Part shown: positions 6,791-10,977 of the stretch, one piece after another
Position numbering within the stretch: the first letter of the stretch is position 1
How the letters are laid out: each line of letters opens with the position of its first letter
Origin: Clostridiales bacterium
GTDB taxonomy: Bacteria > Bacillota > Clostridia > Monoglobales > Monoglobaceae
Direction: 5' to 3'
Assembly (NCBI GenBank): GCA_019419865.1
Contig: JAHZIG010000043.1
Location: 1 to 10,977 of the forward strand
DNA length: 10,977 bases
Position numbers and translations under genes: made by a program
Notes under the pieces: model-generated
Database searches by the model: none
What the model was told of the DNA's origin: nothing
What the model saw: the letters and a program-made list of their open reading frames with translations, nothing else

Positions 6791-9700
6791 TTATAGCGCC
6801 GCGATCTGGACCGCGTTATCCCGGATCTGATTTATGGCCGCCATCAAAGCGGTCCGAGTTTTCGCGTCGAATAGTTTAACGAAGCCGATCGGCTTGTCAA
6901 ACGGCGGCTTTGTAAGTTCCGAGAGATTTTCCATATATCCGTTCAATTCTATGTGATTGATGATCTTATTTACAAAGGCGATCTGTTTTTGATTCAAGGA
7001 CTGATCGTTGATAAAAGCGGAAAACGCCTGCATGGCCGCCTCGTGATCCAGCTTTGCGATCTTGCGGATCAAAAGGCCGAACGGCGTGTCTCCAAATTCC
7101 CGCCGATAATCTTCCTTGCTGCCCAGTTCGCAGGTCAACACCCGTTCCAGCTCTTGGTAATCCCCAATAGACAGAGGGATGTTATGGGTCAGCTTGTAGA
7201 TCGCAAGCGTGTTCCCATGCTCGCTTACATAACGATTTACCTTGGCGCGATAGTCCTCGAAGTCGTAGGCGGCGTCTAATTGGAAGCCTTCCCGGCTGTC
7301 CAATATCGGGTCGGAGAGCTTTGTGATAACGCTTTTTTGTTCTTTGCCGCCCTCGTCCAAAAAGCGTATCAGGCCGCGCAGTTCTTTTCTAACCTTCTCG
7401 AACAATAGAATGTCGTCGGCGTTCCAGAAAGCGTCGGTATGGATCTCCTGAAGCAGCGGGAGTTTCTCCTTGATCTGCGGAATACTCGCTTTGCGTTCCA
7501 GCAGGGTAACCGCGTCGCACAGTTGCTTTTTGGCATATTTGAAAGCGGGCGACCGCTCTATGCGGGCCAGTATCAACCCATACATGAAGTTATCGAAACG
7601 CTTTGCAAACTCGTCCGCGTCTTCCGAACGGACGAGCGGCGCGATCTTGGTCAGCAATTCGCCCTTTTCACTCTCGCCGAGGGAGATAAAAGCGTCCCTT
7701 CTTCTATACTTCTCCACATACTGTTTCTGCAGCTTTACGGAGATCAACTCTTGGTTAAGCTCCTCGACCTGCTTGTGGCAGGTATCGACGATCTCGTCTC
7801 TCCACGCCTGATAATCCTCTCCGGCGAAGGCGCTCTCCTGCAGCGCCATTGCGATCTTGATCCGCTTGCCGAAAATATTTTCCGACAACGTCTTTGTCTC
7901 TCTGGCCTCGTACCCCTCCTTATGTTCTCTGAAATATTCAAAGTTGCCGCAGTAATCGAAGATCAGGAAACGACGCTTGTCCACATATGTCCCGTCGATC
8001 CGATCCACGCAGGCGAGGCCCTTGCACAAACGGGTCCCGCGGCCGATCATCTGCCAGAACTTCGCCTTGGACCGCACTTTCTTAAAGAACACCAGATTGA
8101 CGCATTCCGGCACGTCGACGCCGGTATCCATCATATCCACCGACACTGCGATATGAGGGGATTTCTCCGGCTGTTTAAAGTCGTCGATCACGGTCTGCGC
8201 ATAGCTGTCGTCGCAAACGACCCGCTGGGCAAATTCGCCGCGATACTTCGGGTAGAGTTTATTGAACCGCTCCAAAATAAACTCGGCGTGACGCTTGTTC
8301 TGAGCAAATACGATCGTTTTACCGAGCCTGTCGCCGCCCTCCACCTTAATACCCCGCTCCATCAGATCCTGTAAGACTATGTCCACAGTCGTCTCATTGA
8401 ACACAAATTTGTTAAGGTCGGTAGACGGAATAAAATCGGGAGCCTCGCCGTCTTCGACAAAATCCTCCTCGAACCGTTCCTTATCCTCGTCGGAGAGATC
8501 GTCGTAACTGATGCCTTCTTCCAAGAATTTGGTCTTGACTTCGTAATTGTAGTAAGGTACGAGCACATGGTCCTGATACACGGCAGTCTCATAGTCGTAG
8601 GCGTAAGTGGGAACGCCGTGTTCCATCTCAAAGAAATCATAGGTGTTCCTGTCTACGTCCGTTTTCGGCGTAGCGGTCAGCCCTACCATCAAGGCGTCGA
8701 AGTATTCAAAAATCGCCCTGTATTTTTTGAAAATGCTCCGATGACTTTCATCAATGACGATCAAGTCGAAATGCGCCGGAGTGAACAGGCGGCGTCCATC
8801 TTTGGATTTGGTATCGTCTATTGCGTTCAAAATAGTCGGGTATGTAGAAAACACGATACGGGCGGTCCTATCGTCCTTGTTGGAACACAAATTACAGAGC
8901 GACATATCCGGCAGATAGTTTTTGAAATCGTCCTTCGCCTGCTTCACCAACGCGGTGCGGTCGGCCAGAAAAAGGATGTTGGTAACCCGCTTGCCTCGGC
9001 TGAGCACGTCTACCAAGCTGGAGGCGGTTCTGGTCTTTCCCGTTCCGGTCGCCATGACCAGAAGATGTTTGCGAAACCCCTGTTCTATTTGATCGCAAAC
9101 CGCCCTGATCGACTCTTTCTGATAATAGCGGTCCGTGATCCTGTCGTCGATAGGGATATCCGTCAGCTCCAAGCGCTCAAAACGGCGATTCATCAGCTTC
9201 TGCAGATCGTCTTTGCTGAAGATCCCGCTCACCTTCCGCTGCGGACCGATCCGATCGTCCCAGAAGTAGGTCTCAAATCCATTAGTGGTAAATATCATAG
9301 GGCGGCGGCCAAATTTTCTCTCAAGACAGTCCGCGTATAATACCGCCTGCTTTCGCCCAATATTTGGGTCTTTACCGGTGCGTTTCGCTTCGATCACCGC
9401 CAGCGGCAAACCGTCTTTTCCGAACAGGACGTAGTCGCAGTAGCCCGTCTGACCGATCGCGCCGGCCATGCCGTCTACCGGATATTCCTCCTGCACGTCC
9501 GCGTCGGGACCGGAAAATTTCCAACCCATGAGCTTAAGATCAACGTCGATATAAATTTTACGCGTCTGAAATTCGGAAAGATCCTCCGGCTTGAAGTCGC
9601 GCTCCTGCCTACGCTTCTCTTTATCGGCGGTATACCGGCCGGCCATCTCCTCGATCTGCTTGCGCAGAGCCTCTATCTGGGCCTCTTTTTCATCAAGCAA

Positions 9701-10168
9701 GCTCTCCTGCTCTTTGATCTTTTTAGCGTCCACGGCCACCTTTTCGGTCGGGATCAGGGCCTCGTCAAAAACCCGTTCTTCATAGTCCGAGCCGTAGCAG
9801 TAATCTATCCACTGGACAAACTCAAACAATCCCCGCAGCGACGCAAGAGCGTCGCTTTGCTGAACGCTCCGCTCCGTATGTACCGCCAGATTACCTAGTT
9901 TGATGATAAACGGCATTTTCCCCCACGTATTATAATCCACCGCAAAGCGGAAAGTCGGCTCGTGGATAAGCGATTGCAGATTATCTTTGTAGGGCGTTTT
10001 CATAGTATTATCCGCCGAATAGACCCATTTTACCGCCAATTCCAACGCCTTTCGGCAACCCACCGCGCACATAGCCGGCGCTGAGGCGTATATTTTCTCG
10101 GCTTCCACGCAGGCGGGAGCAAAGAGCGCGTATTCTTTTTTCTTCTTTAAAAAGTCAAAATTTGACAT
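6791..10168 (-). CDS. hsdR: Type I restriction enzyme R subunit (HsdR, EcoEI-like)
   Basis: This is the motor and nuclease subunit of a type I restriction-modification system, 1125 residues. With HsdM and HsdS it would translocate and cut unmethylated foreign DNA. A DUF4145-like helical domain occupies about 12-125, followed by a likely coiled coil (143-190, rich in E, K, Q). The HsdR N-type nuclease region at about 195-330 has D245 (GYCDYVLF) and E260-A-K262 (VIEAKR), the PD-(D/E)XK triad. The SF2 motor has Walker A MATGTGKT (372-379), DESH (473-476), LTATP (497-501) and QMIGRGTR (706-713). The C-terminal part from about 950 resembles the EcoEI R C-terminal domain that contacts the methylase. 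AGAGG lies 7 nt before the ATG. It follows the DUF6602-like gene by 29 nt and is probably in the same operon as hsdS. All motifs are intact. The fusion with DUF4145 is known in other HsdR proteins. Confidence 0.95.
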   Translation of the reverse strand: MSNFDFLKKKKEYALFAPACVEAEKIYASAPAMCAVGCRKALELAVKWVYSADNTMKTPYKDNLQSLIHEPTFRFAVDYNTWGKMPFIIKLGNLAVHTERSVQQSDALASLRGLFEFVQWIDYCYGSDYEERVFDEALIPTEKVAVDAKKIKEQESLLDEKEAQIEALRKQIEEMAGRYTADKEKRRQERDFKPEDLSEFQTRKIYIDVDLKLMGWKFSGPDADVQEEYPVDGMAGAIGQTGYCDYVLFGKDGLPLAVIEAKRTGKDPNIGRKQAVLYADCLERKFGRRPMIFTTNGFETYFWDDRIGPQRKVSGIFSKDDLQKLMNRRFERLELTDIPIDDRITDRYYQKESIRAVCDQIEQGFRKHLLVMATGTGKTRTASSLVDVLSRGKRVTNILFLADRTALVKQAKDDFKNYLPDMSLCNLCSNKDDRTARIVFSTYPTILNAIDDTKSKDGRRLFTPAHFDLIVIDESHRSIFKKYRAIFEYFDALMVGLTATPKTDVDRNTYDFFEMEHGVPTYAYDYETAVYQDHVLVPYYNYEVKTKFLEEGISYDDLSDEDKERFEEDFVEDGEAPDFIPSTDLNKFVFNETTVDIVLQDLMERGIKVEGGDRLGKTIVFAQNKRHAEFILERFNKLYPKYRGEFAQRVVCDDSYAQTVIDDFKQPEKSPHIAVSVDMMDTGVDVPECVNLVFFKKVRSKAKFWQMIGRGTRLCKGLACVDRIDGTYVDKRRFLIFDYCGNFEYFREHKEGYEARETKTLSENIFGKRIKIAMALQESAFAGEDYQAWRDEIVDTCHKQVEELNQELISVKLQKQYVEKYRRRDAFISLGESEKGELLTKIAPLVRSEDADEFAKRFDNFMYGLILARIERSPAFKYAKKQLCDAVTLLERKASIPQIKEKLPLLQEIHTDAFWNADDILLFEKVRKELRGLIRFLDEGGKEQKSVITKLSDPILDSREGFQLDAAYDFEDYRAKVNRYVSEHGNTLAIYKLTHNIPLSIGDYQELERVLTCELGSKEDYRREFGDTPFGLLIRKIAKLDHEAAMQAFSAFINDQSLNQKQIAFVNKIINHIELNGYMENLSELTKPPFDKPIGFVKLFDAKTRTALMAAINQIRDNAVQIAAL

Positions 10169-10197
10169 TATATCACCTCTTTTGCTAAATACTACTC

Positions 10198-10839
10198 CTA
10201 TCTGAATAAATTAAAAAAATACTGTATAACAGGATTTTTTTTGTACAAAGTGCAGTTTCCCAAATAATCTCTAATAACAAAATACGGCATTAGAGAATTA
10301 TCACAGTTAATATTAAGACTGTATAAAAAATCTACGTGCTTCATTTTATCTAAATTAGGTTTATATTCAACATAGCCTTTAATATCTCGATCATATAAAA
10401 AACCAAAATTTTTTAAAACCGTTTTCTCTTTTGCTTTTGTGCTGTAGCAAAACATACCGACACGTATCTGTTTTTCACTCGAACACCTTTTTTTAAGCTC
10501 CATTGCTGTAGATTCAATTGCGCATAGTTCAGATGCCTTAGCACAACTTTTAACTTCCATGAATAACTTGCAATCAGCCAGATCATAGATATCATAATTT
10601 CCAATTCTTGCATTATCATTTAACCACAAGAAATCAGCTTGAGTGCTTTGCCATTCTCCTGAACATAAAAGCCCTTTTTTTAAAATCAATTTTGGAAATT
10701 CTCCTAATACTACCTGGCGAATAAATTTTTCTCTTGATTCACCTTTTGTCAATTTATGGGTTATTTGATTAGATGCGCTAAATTGCATTTCTAGTAATTT
10801 CTGTAAATATGTATCTATTTGTGTTCGTATCGAATCCAT
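10198..10839 (-). CDS. DUF6602-like protein, putative PD-(D/E)XK nuclease, in the hsd operon
   Basis: This 213-residue protein resembles the DUF6602 family by its layout: THKLTKGESREKFIR (27-41), then STQADFLW (65-72), then LFMEVKS (92-98). D69 and E95-V-K97, with E37 as a possible further acidic residue, fit a PD-(D/E)XK nuclease core. Family and nuclease fold are recognised from memory and motif, and activity is inference. No signal peptide or membrane helix is evident, so it should be cytosolic. The start at 10839 is chosen because AGGAG(T) sits 8 nt before it. An in-frame ATG at 10878 has no ribosome-binding site, and the 13 residues it would add look like a displaced hsdS terminus. The gene is strikingly AT-rich: a 60-base sample at 10201-10260 has 15 G+C, against 36 at 9001-9060 in hsdR. 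That suggests later acquisition. Its place between hsdS and hsdR argues for an accessory role in the restriction system. Confidence 0.7.
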   Translation of the reverse strand: MDSIRTQIDTYLQKLLEMQFSASNQITHKLTKGESREKFIRQVVLGEFPKLILKKGLLCSGEWQSTQADFLWLNDNARIGNYDIYDLADCKLFMEVKSCAKASELCAIESTAMELKKRCSSEKQIRVGMFCYSTKAKEKTVLKNFGFLYDRDIKGYVEYKPNLDKMKHVDFLYSLNINCDNSLMPYFVIRDYLGNCTLYKKNPVIQYFFNLFR

Positions 10840-10977
10840 TCTTGCCACTCCTATTACCCCAAAATACTCCCGAGTCATGGTTTTTTATTAATTTCAATTT
10901 ATCCAAACATTTTTGCCTTCTAAATTTTGATTTGTCGGTCTGTTTAACAAAGGCCGCGAATTGGTTTTGTAACTCCT
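10778..10977 (-). CDS. hsdS: Type I restriction specificity subunit (HsdS), 3' end only, apparently frameshifted
   Basis: The minus-strand frame beginning at 10975 is open at the window edge. It reads ELQNQFAAFVKQTDKSKF followed by QKCLDKLKLIK, the conserved C-terminal segment of type I HsdS proteins (typically LQxxFAxFVxQxDKSK and a helix). HsdS recognises the DNA target and holds the HsdM subunits. After the homopolymer at 10881-10886 the frame loses family likeness and continues for about 35 unrelated residues to a TAG at 10778-10780, overlapping the next gene by 62 nt. The family-like ending MTREYFG is found instead in the frame that starts at 10878. This points to an indel in the A-tract, either real or a sequencing error. 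Only about 30 family-like residues are visible, so domain content, target and partner methylase are unknown. Confidence 0.65.
   Translation of the reverse strand, partial: ELQNQFAAFVKQTDKSKFRRQKCLDKLKLIKNHDSGVFWGNRSGKNGFDTNTNRYIFTEITRNAI
10847..10852 (-). promoter_or_regulatory. Ribosome-binding site deciding the DUF6602-like start
   Basis: AGGAGT on the minus strand has its GGAG 8 nt before the ATG at 10839. The competing ATG at 10878 is preceded only by A/T-rich sequence with no purine-rich site. Confidence 0.7.

Noticed and set aside
6786..6800. GGCG-CTATAA-CGCC hairpin at the hsdR stop as a terminator
   Set aside because: The stem is only about 4-5 bp and no U-tract follows.
7439..8374. 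Plus-strand open frame of 311 codons opposite hsdR
   Set aside because: It lies wholly antisense to intact, motif-bearing HsdR coding sequence and has no recognisable family or ribosome-binding context. The same applies to the plus-strand frame at 8567-9340.

Overview
The window is bacterial and tightly packed, and every supported gene lies on the minus strand. Strong AGGAGG-type ribosome-binding sites, a consensus sigma-A/sigma-70 promoter, and mid-GC genes with an EcoEI-like HsdR and a BmrCD/TM287-288-like exporter suggest a member of the Bacillota, probably Clostridia. That placement is inference; no marker gene settles it.

Reading in the direction of transcription (high to low coordinates), the first block is a type I restriction-modification locus. 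It starts at the window edge with the last codons of a specificity subunit, HsdS (10977-10778). Next is an AT-rich gene for a DUF6602-like protein with a PD-(D/E)XK-type motif (10839-10198), then a full-length HsdR motor/nuclease with a DUF4145-type N-terminal domain (10168-6791). HsdM and most of HsdS would lie beyond the right edge. The hsdS 3' end looks frameshifted: the expected ending (…REYFG) is present in another frame, just upstream of the true start of the DUF6602-like gene.

The second block is a LysR-family regulator (6703-5843), a 149-bp AT-rich intergenic region with a long inverted repeat and a candidate promoter, and two ABC half-transporter genes (5693-3909 and 3893-2133). The two half-transporters complement each other. 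One lacks the catalytic Glu and the H-loop His, while the other has a degenerate signature motif. They should pair as a heterodimeric exporter with one working and one degenerate ATP site. The LysR protein is a plausible but unproven regulator of the pair.

The third block is recQ (1897-59), a complete RecQ helicase with its own promoter matching the -35 and -10 consensus exactly (TTGACA-17-TATAAT). That promoter fixes the start codon. A five-copy 8-bp tandem repeat lies between the exporter operon and recQ. No rRNA, tRNA, CRISPR array, transposase or clear intrinsic terminator was found. The 58 bases downstream of recQ hold nothing I can support.

The most interesting region is the right end: a low-GC putative nuclease inserted between hsdS and hsdR, next to a damaged or shifted hsdS terminus.
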